DNA of 64,000 nucleotides, from assembly GCA_003013855.2 (NCBI GenBank), contig PVNU02001893.1, positions 806,001-870,000 on the forward strand, read 5' to 3'. A model generated the notes under the pieces. It did not search any database and was not told where the DNA came from. It saw nothing but the letters and a program-made list of their open reading frames with translations. The stretch comes from Liriodendron chinense. Lineage: Eukaryota; Streptophyta; Magnoliopsida; Magnoliales; Magnoliaceae. Positions 54,136-63,649 of the stretch are shown here, one piece after another. Every line of letters starts with the position of its first letter. Positions within the stretch are counted from its first letter, which is position 1. The position numbers and the translations under genes are program-made.

Positions 54136-54890
54136 ATGACCGCGAGTTTCGGCTGACCCGAACCGATACGGCGAAGAAATAAGCTTGAACCGAGTCCGAT
54201 CTGACTCGGTGCCGAGTCGGCCAGGCCTGAACCGATCCGACCCGTTCATGGCCTGATCTAAACTGATCTAAGTCTGACCCAGTCAGAAGGATCAAGTCAG
54301 AACCGAGTCAGATTGGGTTTGTCTATAAATTCAAAATAAAATCTAAAAATTGCAAAAATCCTCAATTTGTAAAAATCCTCAAAATTAAACCAAACCCCCA
54401 ACATAATCAACAATAATTAACAAAAAAACTAACGAATCATGCAATAGAGATTAAGAATATTGAGATAATCCCTTACATTAAGCTTTAAGTTGAACGAGTT
54501 CAATTAGGTCGACTTGAGTTTCCCAACAGGTGCAATTCGACGCTGGATCAAGTGTTGTAGACGGTTGGCGAAGTGGGGAGGAGGAGAGGAGAGAGGGCAG
54601 CGTCAGATCGCCGGATCAGGGTTAGGGCAGCGTCGATTAGAGGTGCTCGGGTGGGCAGCGTCGGATCGCCGGGTCGAGGTTAGGGCAGCATTGGGTGGAA
54701 GTGCTCGGGTGGACAACATCAGATTAGGGTAGAAAGTAAAAGTAATTTAAAAAAAAAAAAAAAAAGGGAAGCTGACAACAGTGGAATTTGGATTTGGCCC
54801 TACTGCTTGATCCGGAACTGATTATGGATTCGGATCAGGGTCAAGTCTATTCGGTTCGGACGAGTTGACTCGACCCATGCCCAGCTCTAT
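54135..54890. repeat. GACCCGAACCGA/GACTCGACCC-word repeat block with 60-bp tandem unit
   Basis: It starts GCATGACCGCGAGTTTCGGC and ends GACTCGACCCATGCCCAGCT. Inside, a unit of about 60 bases ('cagcgtc(a/g)gatcgccgg(a/g)tc...ggttagggcagc...gtgctcgggtgg') is repeated twice at 54,598-54,716. It looks like a non-autonomous DNA element, but its type is not certain. Confidence 0.5.
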
Positions 54891-55025
54891 GTATAACAGC
54901 TGGTTACATCACGTTTCCTGATGGAAGCTGACCATTTCTGACCAAAAATTAAAAAACGGAAGAAGTTATTTGAGAAAACGTATGAAAGATGGTGTAATTT
55001 ATCTTTGAGCCAAAAAGGATACTAA

Positions 55026-55240
55026 GGGCCCGTTTGGATACTGCCAAATAAGTTATTTTTTCTGCTACAGCAGTAGATAAATAACTCATTTGAGATGAGT
55101 AAGTTTGGTTTAAGATGAATTATAAGTAACTTTTTTTAATTAAAGTTACTTAATCACTTTGGTTTAATAAGTAGAAATTAAGATAAGTGCCTTAAGGCAT
55201 AAGTAACTTATCTTAAGTAACTTAGGATCCAAATGTCCCC
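55026..55240. mobile_element. PIF/Harbinger-like MITE (215 bp)
   Basis: The left end GGGCCCGTTTGGATAC matches the inverse of the right end (GGGGACATTTGGATCC). TAA is duplicated on both sides (55,023-55,025 and 55,241-55,243), a 3-bp duplication of the TWA type typical of Tourist/Harbinger MITEs. The interior is rich in AAGTTACTT/AAGTAACTT. Confidence 0.75.
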
Positions 55241-55430
55241 TAAGCGCCAAAGCCTCTTACTGAATTAACAAGATTAAAAATAGTATTGGTGTCCAATAAT
55301 TATATATAAAATATTAAACTCAAATCATGTGCAAGCTGAGAATTGGTGGTATCACTACTTCTAAATGCTAACCATTTTTTTTTTTTTTCCATTTTGAGAA
55401 AAAGCTTGTTTTCCGGGAGTGACTCATTTC

Positions 55431-56693
55431 GGGCCCATTTGGATGCAACTAAATAAGTAATTTTTTCGGCTGATGTCAGGAGTTAAGTTATTTAGGAAAA
55501 GTAAGTTTGGTTAACACTTAATCATCAGTTACTTATTTGCTAAAACCTGGTTATGTATTTCAGTGATTTTTTTTTTTTTTTTTTGCTTTTTGACTTTTTT
55601 CCATTTGCTGAAAAGTGGAAAGCCATCATCAAGGGGAAAAAAACATAGGATCCAAATCTACTGCACATGATGATAGTTCACCGCCACTCCAACATGGTGG
55701 TGACTCTTCAACCACACACCTGTCAAAATTTGATTGAGTGGGCCTTTAATCACCACAGCACCCTGCAGTGGGGTCCACTGGAGCTTGTGGACAAAGCTGA
55801 TACTTATATTTTCCCTTTATCAAGGTCTGTGTGACTAGATTAACTAGTTAGATGGAAAACAAATGGTAGGGTGGGGCGAGGAAGCTTTCAACGGTAGAAA
55901 TTCATTCACCACTGTTTCATGGGGGGTGGAGCCCACTTGAACTTTGAATTTGCTTCCTTTATGTGGCTATGCCACGACGAGGCCCGAGTGACCTTACGGT
56001 CAATTAGATGGCAAATAAACATCATGGTGGGCCCCAAAGGAAGATTTAACGGTGGATGCTCCATCTACACTATTTCTTGTGGTGAATGTTTCATCAACAC
56101 TATTTCTTGGGGTGGGCCCACAGCCGTTTTGGATCAAGCTGATGGTTGTGTTGTCCCTTCTCCCAGGTTTGTGTGACCATAACAACATGTGAGAGGGCAC
56201 ATCACCATCACTGTGGGCCCCATAAGGAGATTCAACGATGGGAGTCAATCACCGTAATTGCCTATGGTGGGGTCCATTTAAGCTTAGATCAAGCTGATAT
56301 TTATGTCTTCCCTTCCAAAAGGTTTGAGTGAAAAAAAAAAAAAAACGGCATGGTGGGTCCTACATAAGGGTTTCAACAGTGGACAGAAAACCACCGAAGC
56401 TTCTGTGCTGCGGTCCATCAAGCTGGATGGTTCACATCAAAGGTTGGCCCCACATTATAGAGAGTGGATGTAAGGAGACCAAGCATACTTGAAAAATGGA
56501 GAGTGGATGTAAAGGGGACCAAGCATACTTGAGGGATAAATACCTATGATGTTGGAAACCAAACATACTTATCTACTTATTGGTTGATAAGTATGTTGTT
56601 TACCATACATACTTATCTGCTTAATAAGTAGAAACCAAGATAAGTGACTTATCTGATTAGTAGCTTGAGTTACTTAACAATCCAAACGGGCCC
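55431..56693. mobile_element. Long Harbinger-like non-autonomous element with the same ends (1.26 kb)
   Basis: It begins GGGCCCATTTGGATGCAAC and ends with the inverse GGGCCCGTTTGGATTGTTAA, with TTC on both sides (55,428-55,430 and 56,694-56,696). The subterminal AAGTTA/TAACTT words match the 215-bp element. The middle (about 55,650-56,500) is filled with diverged 'gtggggtccacttgaa...' repeats that do not belong to the short form. No transposase. Confidence 0.7.
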
Positions 56694-56740
56694 TTCAAGT
56701 CATTGCAAGAAGAGTGGATTAGGTGCAGCCCCGACCTCAC

Positions 56741-57163
56741 CCAAGACGGTGAGGGCCTTACCATGGGGCCCACCTTGATGTATATATTGATTCTATACCC
56801 ACACTGCCCATCTGTTTTTTCTATAGGAAAAAATGAAGAATATCCAAATCTCAGTTGGACCATACTATAGGAAACAGTGGTGATTGAACGCCCTACCATT
56901 AAAAACTTCCTAGGGCCCATCACAAGGTTACTGTAATGTTTATTTGACATCTAACCTATTGATAAGGTCATATAAACCTTGATGAAGGGATGAAACAAAT
57001 ACCAACTTCATCCACAACTTTTATATTCAATCGCCATTGTTTCCTATGGTATCGTCTACCTGAGAATTGGATCTGCTTCATTTTTGGGCTCATTCCCTAA
57101 AATGATCTGGAAAATTGGATTGGATGTATATCAAGGTGGGCCCTACAGTAAGGGCCACCACCT
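56741..57163. mobile_element. Fold-back MITE, best-preserved copy of the GGGCCCACC/TTGATG family
   Basis: The left arm GTGAGGGCCTTACCATGGGG continues with CCCACCTTGATGTATAT. The right arm is its inverse (ATATCAAGGTGGGCCCTACA, then GTAAGGGCCAC). The interior is itself partly self-inverse ('aggaaacagtggtgattgaa' against 'ttcaatcgccattgtttcct'), so the whole unit can fold back on itself. No coding. Confidence 0.75.
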
Positions 57164-57350
57164 AATCCACTCCCCCACTGCAAGTTGCATCGAGTCGACC
57201 AAGTGATGTACAAAACCAAGTCTTGGAGTTTTAGAACTTAGGAAGCAAAAGAAGCAAACCAACATCTTCTCCACAATCCATGGGCGAGGAGAACATGTAG
57301 ACAACGTTTTTATATATTGAAATGAAGAAGTTACTTCGGCGCACGGGTTC

Positions 57351-58054
57351 TGATGTAGGACAAGAACTCCTTGATGAAGGGCATGGATCAAGCGTGTTCC
57401 TAATAGAGATGAACCGGAAAAAGATCAAGGAAAAAAAAATGACAAAATCAACAATTTTCGCATGGATGGACCAAAAGACGGCGGACCGTAAATCGGCCAT
57501 AACTTTGATTTGGGAGTGACGAGATGAATTCTATTTCATGGTGAACCAACCCACTAAAGTAGGTCGTGTCTGTCCGTTTCGCCAGAAAATGCGCGGTTAC
57601 AGCAGAAAAACGGGATTTTAGGAAAAAAAAAATCTATTATTTTCAGTAATTCTGATTTTTAGTTTGTTTCTTTTTTTTTGTTAGAGTTTTTGTTTATTTA
57701 AGAGTTTCTAATTTGTTGAGTAATAAGTTTAGAAAAACTACTAATTAGTAGTAGTAGTTTAAGTAGAATTTACTATTTTTAGTAACTTTCTATTTTCAAA
57801 AACTTACTATTTTTAGTAAGTACTGAATTACGGTTTATTTAGGGATATATAAGGATGTTAAATTTGTTTTTAATATTAACTTTCATATTATTATTCAATA
57901 AAATTTTGATTTTTTACCAATTTTCTCTTGTGAATTCGAGATTTTTCCTCGTGGATTCGAGGAAGCCCTGTTGAGGAGTCCAGGGAGCCTTGTGGATTCA
58001 AAGTATTTATCCGATTAGGCAGATGGTGATCGGCCTAATCACGCCCTCCCTACA
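57351..58054 (+). repeat. 5' LTR of the TR-GAG-like element (704 bp)
   Basis: It begins TGATGTAGGACAAGAACTCC and ends ...CCCTCCCTACA. It has GATATATAAGG as a TATA box, ATTCAATAAAATTTTG as a poly(A) signal and 'actaattagtagtag' repeats. Closely matches 59,352-60,076. Confidence 0.93.
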
Positions 58055-58369
58055 TTAGTGGTATCAAAGCGATGACACCTCTTGGGCCTATTCTTCTTTA
58101 CAAAGGTACGGACAACAACCTCATAGACAGTGATCTAGGGGATCAACCTCTATCAGCGGCGACTTCTAGAGAGTTTGAATGAGAGAGATGACAAGCTATG
58201 TAAGGGCTGCAAGGCTTTCCTCGACCGTGTAGCAGACGCCATAGAATTCTATGTTAGTAATAGAATCCCGTTTCCGGGCTCCGCTCGATTTCACAATCAA
58301 GTTGCTCGTAGAGCGCCCCAGTGATGAGTCGCAGGGTTATCCCAGATAAGTTACGCTCAACAAATCAAT

Positions 58370-58620
58370 CCTACAAGAGGACGATAAATCTTCCAAACTT
58401 CAATGACCAGGATCGCGTCGACGAATAGATATCTGAAGTTGAGTATCTCTTTGACTACATGCAAATTCCTGACGAGAGAAAAGTTTTAATCGCAACATGC
58501 CATTTGACAGATGACGCTTAGGATTGGTGGGAATACGTTCAACACTGTCGAAAGAAAGAAGGAAAACCACAAATTCACTTGTGGCAACGGATGAAACGAC
58601 GATTGTTGGCTCGTTTTCTG
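58370..58620 (+). pseudogene. Gag-like capsid fragment of the TR-GAG-like element
   Basis: The plus strand reads 'TINLPNFNDQDRVDE', 'ISEVEYLFDYMQIPDERKVL', 'IATCHLTDDA', 'DWWEYVQHCRKKEGKP' and 'WQRMKRRLLARFL', a clear retrotransposon Gag of the gypsy type. Stops at 58,426 and 58,518 break it, each where the family has Trp or Tyr. Confidence 0.88.
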
Positions 58621-59099
58621 TACAACGAAAATATCTTGGTAAGATGGAGCCGCAACAGATTCCTTGCCTTGTCAGCGATGCACATGTTATGCCTATGGAA
58701 ACGGAAGGCTATCAACAATACACATGTGTCATTCATGCAGACACGGGAGAACCTCTCGAAGCTTTTGGAGTGGAGATCGTTCATGCAGATACAGGAATCC
58801 TTCTCGAAAGACCTGCTGAATCAGTTGAGGTTGAAGTCATGGGAAGAGAGGACGAGGTACAACCCACCATCATCTCAGAAAATATTCAAAGGTCTGAGAA
58901 GATGGAGGAGATCCTTATTCCAGATATCATGAACAGGGAGGAAGATCCTGCAGACGTCTCAGAAGTTATAGATCTCATTGTGTTGGATTCCATAGACGTC
59001 TCAGCAGATGTCTTGCCAGCAACACAAGAATTCAAAATGATCATGGACGAAGAATTTCTTGAAAATTTGTTCTTTGTGCAGGATGCTGGGTTTTTTTAG
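58524..59099 (+). pseudogene. Open frame of 191 codons inside the TR-GAG-like element
   Basis: An acidic, Ile/Val-rich frame directly after the Gag fragment, in another register from the Gag. It contains the imperfect repeats 'VIHADTGEPLEAFGVE' and 'IVHADTGILLERPAESVE' and the stretch 'SEVIDLIVLDSIDVSADVL'. I do not recognise it. It may be the remains of the region between Gag and protease, or a domain private to this element. Whether it was ever expressed is unknown. Confidence 0.4.
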
Positions 59100-59351
59100 A
59101 TGGAGTCGATTTTTAGTAGTACGGGTGGTATGGCAAATCCGTTTGCGATTTTTCTTGTTCACGACGAGAACAAGGCAATGCTGTTTGCTGCGATATGCCA
59201 GGGATTGGCTAAGGGACACGTATTACCAATCAATTTTGTTGGTGACTCTGAGCACAGGTCACAAGCCAAGGCCATTGAAGAAGATGAAAGCGAATCTTCA
59301 CCGTAACCTGAAGCAAAACTTGAGGACGAGTTTTTTTCAAGTGGGGAAGAA
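59100..59351 (+). pseudogene. gypsy polyprotein C-terminal remnant
   Basis: The frame of 68 codons from 59,100 begins MESIFSSTGGMANPFAIFLV and ends in acidic 'EEDESESSP'. In a second frame, 'NLRTSFFQVGKND' resembles the 'LRTNxFQEGENDxx' end of gypsy polyproteins, directly before the 3' LTR. So only the very start and very end of gag-pol survive. Confidence 0.5.
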
Positions 59352-60076
59352 TGATATAGGACAAGAACTCCTTGATGAAAGGAATGGATCAAGCGCGTTT
59401 CTAATAGAGATGGACCGAAAAATAGACAAAGGAAAAAACGATGAAATCAAAATTTTTCGCATTGATGGACCAAAAGAAGGCGGACCGTAAATTGGTCATA
59501 ACTTTTGATCCGGGAGGGGTTACGAGACGCACAGGATATGGATTCCTATTGAAATTCCGTTTCATGGTGAATCGACCCACTAAAGTGGGTCGTGTCTGTC
59601 CGTTTTGCCAGGAAAAGTGTAGTTACAGTAAAAGACAGGATTTTAAGAAAAAAAAACCTACTATTTTTAGTAATTCCGATTTTTAGTTTCTTTTTTTTCT
59701 TTGTTAGAGTTTTTGTTTATTTAGGAGTTTATAATTTGCTGAGTAATAAGTTTTAAAAAGACAACTAATTAGTAGTAGTATTTAATTAAAATTTTACTAT
59801 TTTTAGTAACTTTCTCTTTTGAAAAATTTAGTATTTTTAGTAAGTACGAATTATGGTTTATTTAAGGATGTATAAGGATGTTAAATTTATTTTTAGCATT
59901 CTTTCATATTATTATTCAATAAAAATTTGATTTTTACTAAATTTCTCTCGTGGATTTGAGATTTTCCCTCGTGGATTCGAGGAAGCCCTGTTGAGGAGTT
60001 CAGGGAGCCTTGTGGATTCAAGGTAGTCATCCCATGAGGAAGACGGTGATTGACCTCACCACGTCCCCTTGCGTCA
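59352..60076 (+). repeat. 3' LTR of the TR-GAG-like element (725 bp)
   Basis: It begins TGATATAGGACAAGAACTCC and ends ...CCCCTTGCGTCA. A short block (GGGAGGGGTTACGAGACGCA, 59,510-59,529, and following bases) is longer than in the 5' LTR. Confidence 0.93.
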
Positions 60077-60083
60077 GGTTCCT

Positions 60084-60169
60084 ACTCATGGCTCAGCGGT
60101 AGACCCTGTGGGTTTCAACACTAAGGTCATGGGTTCAACCACCCATGTGGTGTGTGGGTAAAAAAAAAA
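60084..60169 (+). repeat. tRNA-derived SINE, plus strand
   Basis: A box TGGCTCAGCGGTAGA (60,089-60,103) and B box GGTTCAACC (60,133-60,141) are at tRNA-like spacing, followed by TGTGTGGGT and an A tail (60,160-60,169). The GGTTC duplication of the TR-GAG-like element lies at its head. Confidence 0.65.
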
Positions 60170-60724
60170 GAGTTGGAGATTACACTCTCCTTAATGCAGC
60201 AAACGCATAGTTAATTAGGGCCTGTTTGGTTGTTAAGGTACCACCCTAAGCTTATGGCCCTACTGGGTAGATGTGGGGCCCAGTGATGTTCTAGTGTTAA
60301 TCCAAACTGTCTATAAGATGCATCACCTCAGAAAATCCCTAGAGCCCAAAATCCACATGCTCCAAAACGCAGATGGGCCATAGAACGGAGAGCATATTGA
60401 AAGGGGATGCCCAACCATTAATTAGGGTAGGGAGTCCACCTTGTTGTTTATATATAATCAAGGCTGTTTAGGGTTCTCATCAAAGTCCAGATGACGAGCA
60501 GGCCAAGATTCAGGGTGTTATTTGTTACTCGGCCGGCTGCTGTGGAATTCAAGGGTGGAAGCTCCCTCCTAGCTTGTTCCCTTTGTTGTAGCCCACTTCA
60601 GTTTCCCATCAGGCTGAGTGTAATGGTAGGGGTTTTTGATGGGTGACACAATAAGTGGGGTGGATTAACATAAGTCAGATGGGGTGAATGCATCACAGTA
60701 GGTCTGGCATTTTTTTTTTTTTTT

Positions 60725-60885
60725 TTAAGGTTAGTACACACATCCACTGTTAGTACACACACCCACACTGTAGTCACAATGCAATGTTAGCCACCCCCCA
60801 CGTTGGGAACCGATTCTAAGACCTCAGTGTTGAAATGAGGTTATCTTCACTCAGTCTATCAGTCCTAAAGGTGTGGGTGTACCAG
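60725..60885 (-). repeat. SINE copy, minus strand
   Basis: On the minus strand it reads 'actgatagactgagtg', 'tttcaacactgaggtc', 'ggttcccaacgtgggggg' and '...gtgtgggtgtgtgtac', the same order as the SINE at 60,895. Confidence 0.6.
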
Positions 60886-60894
60886 GTCTCAAGG

Positions 60895-61154
60895 CATGAC
60901 TCACTGATAGACTGCATTTCAGCACTGAGGTCATGGGTTCTAGTGCCTCATGTTGGGTGTGCGTGTACACTGGGGTCATGGTTTCTATTGCCTCATGTTG
61001 GGTGTGTGTGTACACTGAGGTCATGATTTCTAGTGCCTCATGTTGGGTGTGTGTGTTAATAATAATAATAAAAGTACATTGAGGTCATGGTCATGTTGGG
61101 CTTGTGTGTGTTAATAATAATAATAATAAAAGTACACTGAAGTCATGAGTTCTA
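60895..61154 (+). repeat. SINE copy with tandem expansion of its 3' half
   Basis: A complete head (TGACTCACTGATAGACTGCA, then CACTGAGGTCATGGGTTCTA) is followed by three to four more copies of the unit 'gta cactgaggtcatg.ttctagtgcctcatgttgggtgtg', with a period of about 57-60 bases. The last two carry (AAT)n runs at 61,056-61,070 and 61,112-61,129. Confidence 0.75.
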
Positions 61155-61656
61155 GGGCCCGTTTGGAAGGCGGGGTTAAATGGTATGGAATTGCATTAGA
61201 TGGAATTAACACCATTATTGCACAATGATTGCATGTCTAGAAAGACCATAGTATTTTGACCATCCAATCCCATGTTTGGATATCCCAAATTCGTCCTTCT
61301 GGGGAAAAAAAAAATACTGTCTTAAGTGCAACCTGTGTTTGGTGGACCATGGAATTGTAATCAATGGACCAAATTTCACAACTGATGCCAATCACCTGTA
61401 CACATGCAACTCGAACGTCTTGTGTGAAAAGCGCATATGGATGGACGGCTTGGATAAAACACATGCATCAACATGGGGCCCACATATTTAGTAGATTTCA
61501 AAATCCACCAAGAAATACAACAGTATTGACTATTGGAACTGGACGATATGATACCTGGATTAATACAATCATTCCCATCATTTCCAAATGCCGGATGGAA
61601 TTTGCATGAGACCAAATGCAATTCCATACCCCCTAATCCCATGTTCCAAACAGGCC
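61155..61656. mobile_element. MITE with GGGCCCGTTTGGAA ends (502 bp)
   Basis: The left end (GGGCCCGTTTGGAAGGCGGG and 'ttaaatggtatggaattgca') pairs with the inverse of the right end (AGGCCTGTTTGGAACATGGG and 'attagggggtatggaattgc'). Flanks share only TA. The interior includes unpaired sequence with no frames of note. Confidence 0.7.
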
Positions 61657-62109
61657 TACAGAACATAAAATCCAACCAAAAAGCTCAAACCAAACATGTA
61701 TTTGCGCCCATTTTTATCTCTTGATAAAAACCAGGGAATTGCTAGGCCTGGAAAAACAAAACCAACAACCAAGCACCAACTTGAGAGTTTGTAATGGGTC
61801 GGTTACTAGCAAATCTGTCCTTTGTAAGGCTATGCCACAACAAGGTTACCATACAACTGTTTTCAGCGCCCAAGAACAACACCAAGCACCTTCATACAAG
61901 CAGCTTGAGCTACAATTTATATTTGAATCAGGTCACTAGAATTGAGAAAAATAATGAACAAGATCCCAGCAGAACTCTATAGTTAAGCATGCTTCGGCAA
62001 GAGCAATACTAGGATAGGTGACCTGTTTTTGCACCTGTCCCTCTCGCGTATAAGAGAGAGAGAGACTTCGAAACATGCAATTGATCAACAACTATCTTGC
62101 AATCATCCT

Positions 62110-62510
62110 ACGAAACTGATCCTTACCATTTCTTCCGCTAACTTCTGTTGCAAGCCTCTCACTAGATTTTGATACTTGATCTCATCTGCAGCTGTATCGA
62201 GTGTTTTTGTAACATCATCCTCACATTAGTAGAAAGAAGGACCATACCCATGCATTGAAATTTGTCCCTCGGCCTGACTAATACAAAATTCAGGCTCATC
62301 ACATGAATTACAATATGTGCCTTTGAGATGATGAAAATGCTGACCCCATGAAATCCATCATTAGAACATCGAATGCAGGTTTACTCGAATGAGATTTCTT
62401 AGCTTCGGGTGACCATTTCATGGAAGTACGCTGTATGGCTGCTGCTCGCATAGAGACATTCTTCGCCTCCATATCCAACATACATCAGGGGCTGAAAATC
62501 TAACAGCAAG
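62110..62510 (-). CDS. Possible 3' exons of an unrecognised gene (tentative)
   Basis: On the minus strand, AG at 62,227-62,226 precedes 'DDVTKTLDTAADEIKYQNLV' and RGLQQKLAEEM, which ends at a GTAAGG donor-like site (near 62,128); read through, the frame stops at about 62,108. Upstream (62,290-62,500) an acceptor-like TTTTCAG precedes frames 'LMYVGYGGEECLYASSSHT' and, in another register, 'AKNVSMRAAAIQRTSMKW'. Both look more protein-like than the surrounding sequence. I do not recognise a family and see no further exons. This could equally be remnants of a gene fragment carried by a transposon. Confidence 0.25.
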
Positions 62511-63230
62511 AACAATAAAATTTTCAACAGCGGTGAAGAGGGGCAGGATATACATCCAACGGTTGATAACGTAATTGGTTGTTAACTGGCAATGGTCCCT
62601 CCTGAAGAATTCATTAAGAAAAGAAGGTAAATTGGACTTCTTTATGCATAGTTACAAAGCGCAATTTGCATATGGATTAGACGTTTTACAAAAAATAGAA
62701 AAGAAATAATTAAATGACGATAAATCAACGGATTTTACACACACACACACACACACACAAAGATAAACAAAAGAAAAACTTGTCTAAAACTAAGCTAAAT
62801 AGATTCAGCTGATTGCAATTATTTACAATTAAATTTTTTTAACAGTGATAGAGATAAGGCAAAAGCCTAACAAATTACAAAAGACAAAATTACAACAGCA
62901 AAGAAAAAGGAAAAAGGAAGCTATTAACAATTCAGACTTTAAAAAAAAAAAAAAGGGCCAACTGTTGGATCACTGTCACATTTTGCTAGAAGGGGAGGGC
63001 AAGAATTGGGGTTGTGGCCATTCAAATTCGAGTTACCATGACTGGAGGTTGTAAGCTTTTCAGGGTTAATGAAAGAGTGGTAGAGGGTCTTTTGAGGTAA
63101 GCGGGTTTTGCTAGGTTCAGGCTGGGGCAAAAGATGAGGCTCTTGAAAAGTTAAATAAATGCTTGGAAGAAAGAGGTGCTGAGGCAAGGTGTTTCATAAT
63201 GGTAATGGTGGCTGTAAACGTCCACCACCG
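62510..63230. other. Stretch without recognised gene
   Basis: AT-rich with A-runs (62,940-62,954). The 82-codon minus-strand frame at 62,939-63,187 is Pro/Ser/His-rich with no motif. Not called. Confidence 0.4.
62739..62759. repeat. (AC)n microsatellite
   Basis: About eleven AC units. Confidence 0.95.
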
Positions 63231-63535
63231 TCTTTTTTTTTTTTTTTTAAGTGGTGATGAGAAAAAAATTTATTGAGAAAAAGGCAAAGCCAGAATATAC
63301 AAAAACAGAAAACTATACAAAGAAACCCAAGAGCCTGAGGGCCCTTAGAAATCAATCCAATTTGATGGAAAGCCAACTATGGCCTTCAAAGCCCCTGCCT
63401 ATTCTGCTACAAGCGATTCCGCTGTCTTAAAGACTTCCCCAACTTGCTTCGACCGATTTCTGAAACACCTACTATTCTTTTCCAACCAAACGACCCATAA
63501 TCCCGCCAGCAACGCAAGCCGCCATACTTTTCGCT
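63230..63535 (-). mobile_element. 5'-truncated L1-type LINE 3' end
   Basis: On the minus strand: 'VVWLEKNSRCFRNRSKQVGE', then 'SLVAEQAGALKAIVGFPSNW', the usual W-xx-W-x-E-RN-x-R end of L1 ORF2, then a 3' UTR with 'tttttctcaataaatttttttctc' and an A tail (T-run at 63,232-63,248 on the plus strand). Confidence 0.75.
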
Positions 63536-63645
63536 GTTACCATTACGATACAGGTCATTATGGCCCTTTAGGTTCGGCTCTTTTTTCTGTAACGGCCATT
63601 TCGGCCCCTAAAGTGTAATGGTTACGACCATTACAGTTACGTAAC
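63535..63645. repeat. GTTACGG-word dispersed repeat
   Basis: 'gttaccattacgata', 'gtaacggccatttcggcccc' and 'tggttacgaccattacagtt' repeat the CCGTTAC/GTAACGG theme of 28,050-28,310 and 35,985-36,120. It separates the minus-strand L1 tail from the plus-strand L1 fragment. Confidence 0.5.
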
Positions 63646-63649
63646 TAAT

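Larger units (their letters stand above)
57351..60076 (+). mobile_element. Non-autonomous LTR retrotransposon (TR-GAG/LARD type)
   Basis: LTRs at 57,351-58,054 and 59,352-60,076, primer site TGGTATCAAAGC at 58,059-58,070, and a purine tract GTGGGGAAGAA just before the 3' LTR. The same GGTTC is present at 57,346-57,350 and 60,077-60,081. Between the LTRs are only 1.3 kb: a Gag-like N-terminus and unrelated-looking downstream frames, with no protease, reverse transcriptase or integrase. It must have depended on a related autonomous gypsy element. Confidence 0.92.

Noticed and set aside
60084..60169. A tRNA gene at the A and B boxes
   Set aside because: No cloverleaf, and the unit recurs nearby as a SINE with an A tail.
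60930..61154. CRISPR-like array because of the regular repeat
   Set aside because: Eukaryotic context, repeats directly adjoin without unique spacers, and the unit is a SINE segment.
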